Below are positions 21,460-28,733 of a stretch of DNA of 28,733 nt, piece by piece. Under the pieces are notes generated by a model that was not told where the DNA came from, did not search any database, and saw nothing but the letters and a program-made list of their open reading frames with translations. Numbering within the stretch: position 1 is the first letter of the stretch; each line of letters opens with the position of its first letter. Made by a program: the position numbers and the translations under genes. This DNA comes from Clostridia bacterium (GTDB lineage: Bacteria; Bacillota_A; Clostridia; Oscillospirales; QAKW01), in assembly GCA_017396865.1 (NCBI GenBank), contig JAFQKO010000141.1:1-28733 (forward strand), read 5' to 3'.

Positions 21460-22905
21460 ATGACAGTCAGAACAAGATTTGCACCCAGCCCCACCGGCTA
21501 TATGCACGTGGGCAATCTGCGCACCGCGCTCTACACCTATCTCATCGCCAAGCAGAACGACGGTAAGTTCATTCTGCGGATCGAGGATACCGATCAGGAG
21601 CGGTACGTGGAAGGTGCGGTTGACCTGATCTACCGCACCATGAAGGAGACCGGCATGAATTGGGACGAGGGTCCCGACGTAGGCGGTGATTACGGCCCCT
21701 ACATCCAGAGCGAGCGCCGCGGCCTTTACATGGAATATGCAAAAATGCTGGTAGAAAAGGGCGCCGCCTACTATTGCTTCTGCGATAAGGAGCGGTTGGA
21801 CGAGCTCAAGCTGATCCATTCCATTTCCAAGGTACCCCATAAGTACGACGGCCACTGCCGCAACCTTTCCAAGGAGGAGATCGAGGAAAAGCTGGCAGCG
21901 GGCGTACCCTTTGTTATCCGCCAGAAGATCCCCACCGAGGGAAGCACCACCTTCCAAGACGAGATCTACGGCGAGATCACCGTGGACAACAGCGAGCTGG
22001 ACGATCAGATCCTCGTGAAGACCGACGGTCTGCCCACCTACAACTTTGCAAACGTGGTGGACGATCACCTGATGAACATCACCCACGTGGTACGCGGCAA
22101 GGAGTATCTCTCCTCCGCGCCCAAGTATAACCTGCTTTACGAAGCCTTCGGCTGGGAGATTCCCAAGTATATCCACTGCGCCCCCGTTATGAAGGATGCC
22201 CAGAACAAGCTTTCCAAGCGCAACGGTGACGCTTCCTATGAAGACCTCATCAAGAAGGGCTACCTGAAGGACGCCGTGATCAACTACATTGCTCTGCTGG
22301 GCTGGGCGCCCAAGAGCGAGCAGGAAAAATTCACGCTGGAGGAGCTGATCAAGGAGTTTGATATTGCAGGTATCTCCAAATCCCCCGCCATCTTCGATAA
22401 TGAAAAGCTGGCATGGCTCAACGGTGAATATATCAAGGCGCTGCCCGCCGAGGAATTCCTCGCCATGGCAATGCCCTTCATCCAAGAGTCCGTGAAGCGC
22501 ACCGACGTGGATTTTGCCTCCCTTGCCGCGCTGCTGCAGGGTCGCTGCCAGATCCTCAACGAGATCCCCGAGATGATCGACTTCATCGATGCGCTGCCCG
22601 AATACGACATCGCCCTCTACACCCACAAGAAGATGAAGACCAACCCCGAGAATTCCTTGGAGTCCCTCAAGGCCATCCTGCCCGTTTTGGAGGCGGTAAC
22701 CGATTGGACCCAAGAGAATATCCACACTGCCCTCTTTGACCTGATCGCCAAGTTAGAGGTGAAGAACGGCCTGATCCTTTGGCCGCTCCGTACCGCCCTT
22801 TCCGGCAAGCAGTTCACCCCCGGTGGCGGTGTTGAGCTGGCCTATCTGCTGGGCAAAGAGGAGACCCTTGCCCGTATCCAAAAGGGCATTGAAAAGCTTT
22901 CCTAA
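21460..22905 (+). CDS. gltX: Glutamyl-tRNA synthetase
   Basis: This 481-residue class I synthetase charges tRNA-Glu, and in many Firmicutes also tRNA-Gln for later amidation. The HIGH motif appears as HVGN (16-19) in [16 protein letters not shown], and the KMSKS motif as KLSKR (250-254). A CFC pair (C106, C108) with C133 resembles the zinc site seen in some GluRS. The tRNA-binding helical domains fill the C-terminal third. Length is normal. AAGGAG lies about 11 bases before the ATG, with a strong promoter behind it. No T-box or other leader is seen. The gene overlaps the queT promoter at its 3' end. Confidence 0.97.
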   Translation: MTVRTRFAPSPTGYMHVGNLRTALYTYLIAKQNDGKFILRIEDTDQERYVEGAVDLIYRTMKETGMNWDEGPDVGGDYGPYIQSERRGLYMEYAKMLVEKGAAYYCFCDKERLDELKLIHSISKVPHKYDGHCRNLSKEEIEEKLAAGVPFVIRQKIPTEGSTTFQDEIYGEITVDNSELDDQILVKTDGLPTYNFANVVDDHLMNITHVVRGKEYLSSAPKYNLLYEAFGWEIPKYIHCAPVMKDAQNKLSKRNGDASYEDLIKKGYLKDAVINYIALLGWAPKSEQEKFTLEELIKEFDIAGISKSPAIFDNEKLAWLNGEYIKALPAEEFLAMAMPFIQESVKRTDVDFASLAALLQGRCQILNEIPEMIDFIDALPEYDIALYTHKKMKTNPENSLESLKAILPVLEAVTDWTQENIHTALFDLIAKLEVKNGLILWPLRTALSGKQFTPGGGVELAYLLGKEETLARIQKGIEKLS

Positions 22906-22916
22906 AAACGTATACT
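22889..22916 (+). promoter_or_regulatory. Promoter of queT, starting inside the end of gltX
   Basis: TTGAAA (22889-22894), a 16-base spacer and TATACT (22911-22916). The predicted start near 22923 places the two leader hairpins at the very 5' end of the transcript. Confidence 0.6.
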
Positions 22917-22922
22917 GCCTGC

Positions 22923-22996
22923 GCGGGGCATAAAACGCGCGGTCTGTCGAAACTGTTCCTGATCCGGACCTTAAACACATACTAAGGAGATAAAAA
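22923..22996 (+). ncRNA. Structured queT leader, candidate preQ1-responsive element
   Basis: Two hairpins are visible: GCGCG with CGCGC (about 22922-22956), and GGUCUG with CGGACC further on. The loop of the second contains UUCCU, which can pair with AGGAG of the queT ribosome site, giving an H-type pseudoknot that hides it. This is the logic of the preQ1 riboswitches that control QueT-type importers. The sequence does not match my memory of preQ1-I or preQ1-II closely enough to name a class. Confidence 0.4.
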
Positions 22997-23482
22997 ATGA
23001 ATAAAAAACTCAACGTCGGCGGTCTGACAACCGCCGGCATCATTGCTGCGTTTTACGTAGTATTGACCCTTCCCTTTGGTCAGATCGCCTTCGGCCCCAT
23101 CCAATTTCGGTTGGCGGAGCTGCTGACGCTGCTGCCCTTCTTCACCCCTTGGGCAATCCCCGGGGTAACGATCGGCTGCCTGACCTCTAACCTGCTTTTT
23201 TCCACCCCTTGGGACGCCCTTTTCGGCACCCTCGCCACCCTGATCGCCGCTTGGTTCACCTATAAGAGCAAGCATATGATCGTTGCCGCAATTTGGCCGA
23301 TTCTTTTCAACGGCCTGATCATCGGCACCATGCTCACCTATCTGCTCGTCGGGCAGTTTGGCTGGGTTGCATGGCTGACCATGGTGGGTGAGGTAACCGC
23401 CAGCGAATTCGTTGTTTGCTTTGTGCTGGGCCTTCCATTTATGCAGCTGATCCGAAAAAAGCGATTCTTTAAACGAAAATAA
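22997..23482 (+). CDS. queT: QueT family ECF S component (queuosine precursor uptake)
   Basis: The 161-residue membrane protein has about six helices. The signature FGPIQFRLAELLTLLPFF near residue 35 and the glycine-rich NLLFSTPWDALFGTLATL define the QueT (COG4708) family. QueT is the substrate-capture unit for preQ1 or related queuosine precursors and works with a shared ECF module that is not in this window. AAGGAG lies 9 bases before the ATG, at the 3' end of the structured leader. It is followed 21 bases later by a zinc-ribbon membrane protein gene, probably on the same mRNA. Family assignment is firm; exact ligand is inferred from the family. Confidence 0.9.
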   Translation: MNKKLNVGGLTTAGIIAAFYVVLTLPFGQIAFGPIQFRLAELLTLLPFFTPWAIPGVTIGCLTSNLLFSTPWDALFGTLATLIAAWFTYKSKHMIVAAIWPILFNGLIIGTMLTYLLVGQFGWVAWLTMVGEVTASEFVVCFVLGLPFMQLIRKKRFFKRK

Positions 23483-23503
23483 AAATTTTAGGAGGAATTC
23501 AAA

Positions 23504-24331
23504 ATGTTCTGTAATGTCTGCGGAAAGCAACTTCCCGACGGTTCTAAGTTCTGCGGCGCCTGCGGCGCTTCGCTGGAGGGAGTACCCCAAGCGGCAGCTC
23601 CCATGCCCGAGCCGACCGTCCCCACCCCCGAGTACAACGTACCGACTGCGGCCTCTTCCATGCCCGCCGCACCGAGCTATGCGGCGCCTGCTTATAATGA
23701 GCCTGCCTATTCCGCGCCTGCGCCCGAGTACAACGCGCCTGCGCCCGAGTACAACGCGCCTGCGCCCGAGTACAACGCGCCTGCGCCCGAGTACAACGCG
23801 CCCGCGCCCGAGTACAACGCGCCTGCGCAGCCGAGCTACGTTCCCACCACCGACTACAGCTATCTCTACGGCAGTTCAAGCAAAAGTGCTGTGCCCGTAA
23901 GCGGCATCCTGACCATCCTGATCGGTATTTTCGGCCTTATCTACGCCATTTTCTGGACGGTCTCCTTCAGCGACAGAAACGGATTTGAATCCCTTCAGTA
24001 CATTGACAAAATTATCGATCAAGGTGCATGGGATTTCATTGTTTTTCTGCTTCATATGATCGTTTGCTACGTATTCGGTATCACCTCGCTGATCTCCGGC
24101 ATCCTGCTGCTCAAAAGTCCCGAAAAATCAGCCCTCGGTTCTACCTTGAGCTTCGGTATCATCGAGCTGATTCTCTCGATCTGGATGCTGATCACCGCCG
24201 CCGATCAATACGGCTCCTATTTCGGAGATGTTGTCGGTCAAAACGTCATGGAAATGATCATTCCGCTGATCTTTGCGGTTCTGCTGTTCGTGCTCGGCAT
24301 TGTCAAGCACGTTGTTGCAAGCAAAAACTAA
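23504..24331 (+). CDS. Zinc-ribbon membrane protein with APAPEYN repeats
   Basis: The 275-residue protein has an N-terminal zinc ribbon (C3, C6, C17, C20). A long Pro/Ala/Tyr-rich disordered linker (about 27-120) contains five exact APAPEYN units at 71-105. Four membrane helices follow (about 130-153, 177-203, 211-232 and 249-271). The ribbon and linker face the cytoplasm by the usual topology. AGGAGG lies 8 bases before the ATG. No enzymatic domain is visible and the function is unknown. Similar zinc-ribbon-linker-membrane proteins are common in Clostridia and may act as scaffolds or sensors. It probably shares the queT transcript and ends at a strong terminator. Confidence 0.85.
   Translation: MFCNVCGKQLPDGSKFCGACGASLEGVPQAAAPMPEPTVPTPEYNVPTAASSMPAAPSYAAPAYNEPAYSAPAPEYNAPAPEYNAPAPEYNAPAPEYNAPAPEYNAPAQPSYVPTTDYSYLYGSSSKSAVPVSGILTILIGIFGLIYAIFWTVSFSDRNGFESLQYIDKIIDQGAWDFIVFLLHMIVCYVFGITSLISGILLLKSPEKSALGSTLSFGIIELILSIWMLITAADQYGSYFGDVVGQNVMEMIIPLIFAVLLFVLGIVKHVVASKN
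23714..23818 (+). repeat. Five tandem 21-bp repeats inside a coding region
   Basis: The unit GCGCCTGCGCCCGAGTACAA plus C occurs at 23714, 23735, 23756, 23777 and 23798, then a partial copy. Only the fifth differs, T to C at its sixth base. Each unit encodes seven residues, APAPEYN in register. Confidence 0.95.
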
Positions 24332-24333
24332 AC

Positions 24334-24367
24334 AAAAAATTGCGCGTCGTTTGACGCGCAATTTTTT
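24334..24367. terminator. Bidirectional intrinsic terminator
   Basis: A 15-bp stem (24334-24348 with 24353-24367) with loop GTTT is flanked by A6 and T6. The rlmA stop codon overlaps its right end. Confidence 0.88.
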
Positions 24368-25163
24368 ATTCTTTTTCATAGATCAGCAGCATAAATTCGG
24401 TTCGCACCGCGAGGGTATCGAGCGCCTCCAGCTTGGCACGATCCTGCGGAGAGGTGCGGTAATAATAGGGGGTCATCTGAAAAAGGGTTCGGATCTCTTC
24501 CTTGCTTTTCAGAGTGATCACCGCCGAAACGGGCACCCGCTCGATCAGCCGCATCCCCTCCAGCTCCTCCCGCTCGGGGCGGTTGGGAATGGGCGTTTCA
24601 TACACCGCCTGCTTCAGCTCCCAAAGATGCTTCTCCTGCGGCACGGCGCGAAACAGCTTACCGCCCTTTTTTAACACACGGGCATATTCCTGATCCGCCA
24701 GCGGCGAAAAGAAGTTGATCACCCCGTCGGCGCTTTTTTCAGCCATCGGCAGATCATAGCAGCTCGCCACCGCGAGGTGCAAAAAGCCCTCCCGCTTGGC
24801 CGCCCACTTCAGCGCCTCTTTAGAAATATCGAATCCGACCACCTTGCGGTCGGTCAACCCCTCGGTATACCACCCTTCGCCACAGCCGGCATCGGCGATT
24901 ACGGCATTTTTTGCGGTGTAAAAATACACTTTTTTCTGCAAAGCCGCCTTTAAAGGGGCATAATAGCCCTTTTCGAGGAAATCACGGCGGGCGGTGATCA
25001 TGGCGCGGTCGTCGCCGTGGTTACGGCTTGAGGAGCGCTGGCTTTGGAGCAGATTCACATAGCCTTGCTTGGCCAGATCATAGCAATGTCCCTTCCGGCA
25101 ACGATAGGTCTTTTCGTCCCGTGATAAGAATTCTTTACAAACGGGGCAGCAAAGAAGACTCAT
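24366..25163 (-). CDS. rlmA: 23S rRNA (guanine-N1)-methyltransferase, RlmA family
   Basis: This 265-residue SAM-dependent enzyme methylates N1 of a guanine in 23S rRNA helix 35 (G745 or G748). An N-terminal zinc finger (C6, C9, C22, H26) precedes a Rossmann methyltransferase domain with DAGCGEG at 91-97 and FDISKEALKWAAKR as the acidic loop. NFFSPL replaces the usual NPPY-like motif, as in this family. The Gram-positive position (G748, as in TlrB) can affect tylosin-type macrolide susceptibility; which guanine is used here is not readable. It overlaps the phosphorylase gene by 4 bases, so it is the last gene of the nucleoside operon. Confidence 0.9.
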   Translation of the reverse strand: MSLLCCPVCKEFLSRDEKTYRCRKGHCYDLAKQGYVNLLQSQRSSSRNHGDDRAMITARRDFLEKGYYAPLKAALQKKVYFYTAKNAVIADAGCGEGWYTEGLTDRKVVGFDISKEALKWAAKREGFLHLAVASCYDLPMAEKSADGVINFFSPLADQEYARVLKKGGKLFRAVPQEKHLWELKQAVYETPIPNRPEREELEGMRLIERVPVSAVITLKSKEEIRTLFQMTPYYYRTSPQDRAKLEALDTLAVRTEFMLLIYEKE

Positions 25164-26455
25164 ATGCCGCCTCCGATCTTTTTCAACACCAGCGGCTGCA
25201 GCGCAGGCTTTTCCGCGCCGATTTTGAGCGCACCGAGATACTGCGTTTCAGCGGCCTCAAAGGCGGCGGTGGCCGTATACAGCGTTGCGATCGGCTCACC
25301 CTGCTCCACCGCATCACCGGTCTTTTTAAGCATGGTAATACCCGCGGCAAAATCAATGGTATCTTCTTTTGTGGCACGCCCTGCACCCAGCAGCATGGCA
25401 GCGATGCCGATCCGCTCGGCATCCATTTGTTGAATATAGCCGCTCTCAGGTGCGCAAACCGTATAGGTTTTCACCGCACGCTCTGCGCCGAAGGCCGCCA
25501 AATCGCCGCCTTGGGCGGTGATCCATTCTTCAAATTTTTGATAGGCGATCCCGCTATCCAAGGCGGCGGTCGCCTTTTCCATCGCCTCCTCAGCACTCCA
25601 GCCGTTGCAAAGGGAAAGCATTTCGCTTGCCAAGGCTAAGCAAACCTCCCGCAGATCAGCGGGGCCCTTGCCCTTCAAAACAGCGATGGCTTCCTCCACC
25701 TCGGCCGCATTGCCGATCACCTGCCCCAGCGGCAGATCCATATTGGTGATCAATGCAGAGACACGGCGGCCGCAGGCGGTGCCGATCCGCACCATCTCCT
25801 CGGCCAGCCGAATGGAATCCTCGGCAGTTTTCATAAAGGCACCGCTGCCGGTTTTGACGTCCAAAACGATGGATTTCGCCCCTGCCGCCAGCTTTTTACT
25901 CATAATGCTGGAGGCGATCAGAGGAATGGAGTCCACCGTTGCGGTTACGTCCCGCAGGGCATAGAGCTTCTTATCGGCGGGCGCTAAATTGCCGCTCTGA
26001 CCCGCCACTACAATGCCAACCCTTTGCGCCTGTGCCATGAAATCGGCGGCAGAAAGGGTTGTTTGATAGCCGGGGATGGATTCCAGCTTATCCACCGTGC
26101 CGCCGGTATGCCCCAGACCACGGCCGCTCATCTTGGCAACCTTGCCGCCAAGGGCGGCCACCAACGGTGCAACGATGAGGGAGGTTTTATCCCCCACCCC
26201 GCCGGTACTATGCTTATCAACGGTGGCCTTTCCCAATACGGAAAGATCTACCTGATCGCCGCTTTCCGCCATGGCGGCGGTGAGGGCAGCGGTTTCTTCA
26301 CGGCTCATGCCCTGAAAGCAGACCGCCATCGCCCAGGCAGACATCTGATAATCGGGAATTTCCCCGTTGGTATAGCCCTCGATCAAAAACCGAAGCTCCT
26401 CTGCGCTGAGCGCCTCGCCCCGTTTTTTCTTTTCAATCAAATCGACTGCCCGCAT
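25160..26455 (-). CDS. pdp: Pyrimidine-nucleoside (thymidine) phosphorylase
   Basis: The 431-residue cytosolic enzyme splits uridine, thymidine or deoxyuridine with phosphate to base and (deoxy)ribose-1-phosphate. The signature KHSTGGVGDKTSLIVAP starts at K81. SGRGLGHTGGTVDKLESIPG, which binds phosphate and base, and VDSIPLIASSIMSKKLA follow. The C-terminal domain is the typical PYNP fold. The ATG at 26455 is chosen because GGAGGG lies just upstream; a longer frame from 26482 runs into the end of cdd. It starts 1 base after cdd and overlaps rlmA by 4 bases. The product feeds deoB, upstream in the same operon. Confidence 0.95.
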   Translation of the reverse strand: MRAVDLIEKKKRGEALSAEELRFLIEGYTNGEIPDYQMSAWAMAVCFQGMSREETAALTAAMAESGDQVDLSVLGKATVDKHSTGGVGDKTSLIVAPLVAALGGKVAKMSGRGLGHTGGTVDKLESIPGYQTTLSAADFMAQAQRVGIVVAGQSGNLAPADKKLYALRDVTATVDSIPLIASSIMSKKLAAGAKSIVLDVKTGSGAFMKTAEDSIRLAEEMVRIGTACGRRVSALITNMDLPLGQVIGNAAEVEEAIAVLKGKGPADLREVCLALASEMLSLCNGWSAEEAMEKATAALDSGIAYQKFEEWITAQGGDLAAFGAERAVKTYTVCAPESGYIQQMDAERIGIAAMLLGAGRATKEDTIDFAAGITMLKKTGDAVEQGEPIATLYTATAAFEAAETQYLGALKIGAEKPALQPLVLKKIGGGI

Positions 26456-26456
26456 T

Positions 26457-26867
26457 TTAGCCCTCCAGATTCTTAGCCCCAAATCCCAGCGGCAACAGAT
26501 CCGCCAAGGAATAGGTCTTTACCGTCTGCTCATTTCCCAAAACGATCTTAAATTCTTCTGCCTTGCAGAATTCTGCCATCACCTGACGGCAGATCCCGCA
26601 GGGCGCAACGCAGGGATCGGCCGCTGCTCCCTTCCCGCCTGCAATCGCAACAGCAGAAAACTCCCGTGCCCCTGCGCTGACCGCAGCCGAAAAAGCCGCC
26701 CGCTCGGCGCAGATGGTGGCGGGATAGGATGCATTCTCGATATTACTGCCGCAGAACACTCGCCCGTCTGAGCAGAGCAACGCCGCCCCCACCCGAAACG
26801 CCGAGTAGGGAGCATACGCATTTCCTCGCGCCTGCAACGCAAGGTTCAAAAGTTCACGATCGGTCAT
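26457..26867 (-). CDS. cdd: Cytidine deaminase
   Basis: The 136-residue homotetrameric-type enzyme deaminates cytidine and deoxycytidine to uridine and deoxyuridine, which the phosphorylase encoded next can cleave. Zinc ligands are C53 (in TICAE, with catalytic E55), C90 and C93 (in PCGICRQ). The substrate loop SNIENASYP starts at residue 41. Length is typical of the short bacterial class. It lies 21 bases after deoB and 1 base before pdp. Confidence 0.96.
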   Translation of the reverse strand: MTDRELLNLALQARGNAYAPYSAFRVGAALLCSDGRVFCGSNIENASYPATICAERAAFSAAVSAGAREFSAVAIAGGKGAAADPCVAPCGICRQVMAEFCKAEEFKIVLGNEQTVKTYSLADLLPLGFGAKNLEG

Positions 26868-26888
26868 AAATAAACCTCATTTTAACAA

Positions 26889-28013
26889 TTAGTGTAAATT
26901 TACACCGTAAATTTCGGCGATTTTAGCGCCGATTTCGGTGAAACTCGAGAGCGTTCCCAGATTTTCGCTCATTAATTGCTTGCCGTAGATCAAAAGGGGG
27001 ATATACTCGCGGGTATGATCGGTGCTCTGATCGGCGGGATCGCAACCGTGGTCGGCGGTGATAAACAGCCGATCCTCCTCCCCCATCGCCTCCATGAAAG
27101 AGGGTAGCCATGCATCAAAGGCGCTCAAGGCGGCGGCATAGCCGTCCACGTCCTGACGATGACCGTAGAGCATATCAAAATCGACTAAATTCACAAAAAC
27201 GAAGCCGTCGAATGGCTCCTTTGCCAGCGCAAGCGCCGCCTTCATCCCCTCGGCATTTCCGTGGGTAGGAATGGAGCGGTCGATGCCACGGCCCGCAAAA
27301 ATATCGGAGATCTTCCCCACCGAGACGCTATGCACCCCCGCCGCCTGCAGACGATCCAGCAAGGTCTCCTTGGGAGGAGCGAGGGAGAAATCCCGCCGAT
27401 TGGCGGTACGGGTATAGTTGCCGCTCTCCCCGATAAAGGGGCGGGCGATCACCCGACCGACGCCCCAATCGCCTTGGAGAATTTCCCGCGCAGCCCGACA
27501 AATAGCATACAGTTCATCCAAGGGAATGACTTCCTCATGGGCGGCAATCTGAAAGACGCTATCCGCCGAGGTATAAACGATCAGCTTGCCCGTTTGCACC
27601 ATTTCATCGCCGTAGTCGGCAATGACCTGTGTGCCCGAATAGGGCTGATTGCAAAGCACGCCCCGCCCCACTTTTTCCGAAAAAGCCTGCAACAGCTCCT
27701 CGGGAAAGCCCTGCGGAAAGGTAGGCAGAGGCCGCTCCGAGACGACGCCCGCCAGTTCCCAATGGCCAACGGTGGTATCCTTACCGCGAGAACGCTCCGC
27801 GGCGCGTCCATAAGAGGCCAAGGGTTGTGCTGTATCGCCGATAAACTCCAAACCCTCAATCTTCCCCAAGCCAAGCTTGCGAAGGGTCGGAACGGAAAAT
27901 TTCGCGCTTTTGGAGATGCTTTTGAGGGTATGCGCTCCCGCATCTCCGAATTCTGCCGCATCGGGCAGAGCGCCTGCGCCGACGCTATCCAATACAATTA
28001 AAAACGTTTTCAT
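26889..28013 (-). CDS. deoB: Phosphopentomutase
   Basis: The 374-residue enzyme of the alkaline phosphatase superfamily converts (deoxy)ribose-1-phosphate to the 5-phosphate, using two Mn ions. Visible metal and catalytic motifs are LDSVGAGALPDAAEFGD near the N-terminus, GKDTTVGHWELAG with the phosphorylatable Thr (about 79-91), NLVDFDMLYGHR (about 274-285) and TADHGCDP. Length is close to the family (about 385-400). The start overlaps deoD by 4 bases. No deoC aldolase gene follows in the window, so the final cleavage of deoxyribose-5-phosphate must be encoded elsewhere. Confidence 0.96.
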   Translation of the reverse strand: MKTFLIVLDSVGAGALPDAAEFGDAGAHTLKSISKSAKFSVPTLRKLGLGKIEGLEFIGDTAQPLASYGRAAERSRGKDTTVGHWELAGVVSERPLPTFPQGFPEELLQAFSEKVGRGVLCNQPYSGTQVIADYGDEMVQTGKLIVYTSADSVFQIAAHEEVIPLDELYAICRAAREILQGDWGVGRVIARPFIGESGNYTRTANRRDFSLAPPKETLLDRLQAAGVHSVSVGKISDIFAGRGIDRSIPTHGNAEGMKAALALAKEPFDGFVFVNLVDFDMLYGHRQDVDGYAAALSAFDAWLPSFMEAMGEEDRLFITADHGCDPADQSTDHTREYIPLLIYGKQLMSENLGTLSSFTEIGAKIAEIYGVNLH

Positions 28014-28729
28014 TTTGCTATCGCCGTCCGTAATGCCAATTCCATCATATCGGTGAAGGAGCTTTGCCGCTGCTCGGCGGTGGTAGCCTCCCCCGTTACA
28101 AGGGAATCAGAGATGGTGCAGATCGCCAGCGCCCGCTTTCCCGCTTTGGCAGCGTTCATATAGAGGGCAGCCGCTTCCATTTCGACAGCCATAACCCCCA
28201 TTTTGCCCCATGCCATGGTATCCCCCTCGCCCGCATCATAGAAGGTATCGGAGGAGAGCAGATTACCCACGTGATAGGAAAGTCCCATCGCTTCTGCCTC
28301 TTTTACGCATTTTTGCAGCAGCGAAAAATCGGCAATGGGCGCAAAATTGCCCCGCAGATGATACTGCGCACCATAAGCAGAGTTGGTGCAGGCTGCCTGG
28401 CCCATCACGATATCCCGCAGCTTGAGGTCGGAGCGCAGAGCGCCCGCCGAGCCGACCCGCAGGATCTGCTCTACCCCAAAAAAGTTGAACAGCTCATAGC
28501 TATAGATGCCGATGGAGGGCATTCCCATGCCGCTGGCCATCACGCTGATCTTTTCACCTTGGTAGCTGCCGGTATAGCCCTGCACCCCGCGCACGTTATT
28601 GATCAGCTCGGCATTTTGCAGAAAGTTTTTTGCGATAAATTCAGAACGCAACGGATCGCCCGGCATCAATACGGTCTTGCCGAAATCCTCGGGCTTGGCG
28701 TTAATATGCGGTGTCGGATAATTGGCCAT
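28010..28729 (-). CDS. deoD: Purine nucleoside phosphorylase, DeoD type
   Basis: The 239-residue hexameric-type enzyme cleaves purine (deoxy)nucleosides to base and sugar-1-phosphate, which the next gene isomerises. Signatures are TPHINAKPEDFGKTVLMPGDP at the N-terminus (His4-type and Gly20 region), GVQGYTGSYQGEKISVMASGMGMPS, RVGSAGAL (phosphate), VEMEAAALY (ribose) and ISDSLVTGE with the catalytic Asp. The whole coding region is inside the window; only three bases lie beyond its ATG, so ribosome site and promoter cannot be seen. It is the first visible gene of the salvage operon and may not be the first overall. Confidence 0.96.
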   Translation of the reverse strand: MANYPTPHINAKPEDFGKTVLMPGDPLRSEFIAKNFLQNAELINNVRGVQGYTGSYQGEKISVMASGMGMPSIGIYSYELFNFFGVEQILRVGSAGALRSDLKLRDIVMGQAACTNSAYGAQYHLRGNFAPIADFSLLQKCVKEAEAMGLSYHVGNLLSSDTFYDAGEGDTMAWGKMGVMAVEMEAAALYMNAAKAGKRALAICTISDSLVTGEATTAEQRQSSFTDMMELALRTAIAK

Positions 28730-28733
28730 TGGA

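Noticed and set aside
22923..22996. preQ1-I riboswitch, because the leader ends ACUAAGGAG
   Set aside because: The loop lacks the UAG partner expected for the preQ1-I pseudoknot; kept only as an unnamed candidate.
23714..23818. Possible CRISPR-like array
   Set aside because: Repeats are contiguous 21-bp units without spacers, in frame in a coding region.

Overview
The window reads as chromosome of an anaerobic Firmicute of class Clostridia, most likely an uncultured gut member of the Oscillospirales/Ruminococcaceae. The reasons are a V-type ATPase, strong AGGAGG ribosome sites, ECF-type vitamin transport without a local energising module, PadR/DUF1700/DUF4097 regulation, a TagO/WecB pair and moderate GC. 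This placement is inference; no rRNA or other marker gene is present. I see no insertion sequence, prophage, tRNA, rRNA or CRISPR array, and no broken genes. The atpB gene is cut by the left edge.

Layout. 1-3134 (minus): V-type ATPase operon E - DUF2764 - A - B. 3298-5115 (plus): PadR regulator, DUF1700 membrane protein and DUF4097 repeat protein. 5166-6233 (minus): lipoprotein and a small cytosolic protein. 6470-7641 (plus): seven-helix membrane protein fused to a LuxR DNA-binding domain, plus a 56-residue ORF. 7803-11236 (plus): a two-component system flanked by two paralogous small membrane proteins. 11324-13504 (plus): GH36 alpha-galactosidase. 13523-14197 (minus): PnuC with a structured leader. 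14405-16762 (plus): zinc-ribbon/beta-propeller membrane protein. 16801-18064 (minus): cobalamin riboswitch, DUF4430 lipoprotein and ECF S component. 18116-21317 (minus): trpS-tagO-wecB. 21460-24331 (plus): gltX, queT and a zinc-ribbon repeat protein. 24366-28729 (minus): nucleoside salvage operon deoD-deoB-cdd-pdp-rlmA.

Two themes tie the window together. First, cofactor-precursor uptake: three importers (PnuC, QueT and the B12-linked S component) each have a structured 5' leader. One leader is a clear cobalamin riboswitch and the other two are candidates. Second, membrane-linked signalling: the PadR cassette, the 7TM-LuxR protein, the two-component module and two zinc-ribbon membrane proteins are all of poorly described function.

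Intergenic regions are rich in recognisable signals. Consensus promoters with 16-18 bp spacers precede most transcription units. The trpS and gltX promoters share one -35 element. Convergent gene pairs end in single hairpins that can terminate both strands. The best candidates for undescribed biology are the AAACATT repeats placed identically before two promoters of the two-component module, the G-quadruplex motif in the 5' leader of the 7TM-LuxR gene, and the queT leader that can form a Shine-Dalgarno-masking pseudoknot.
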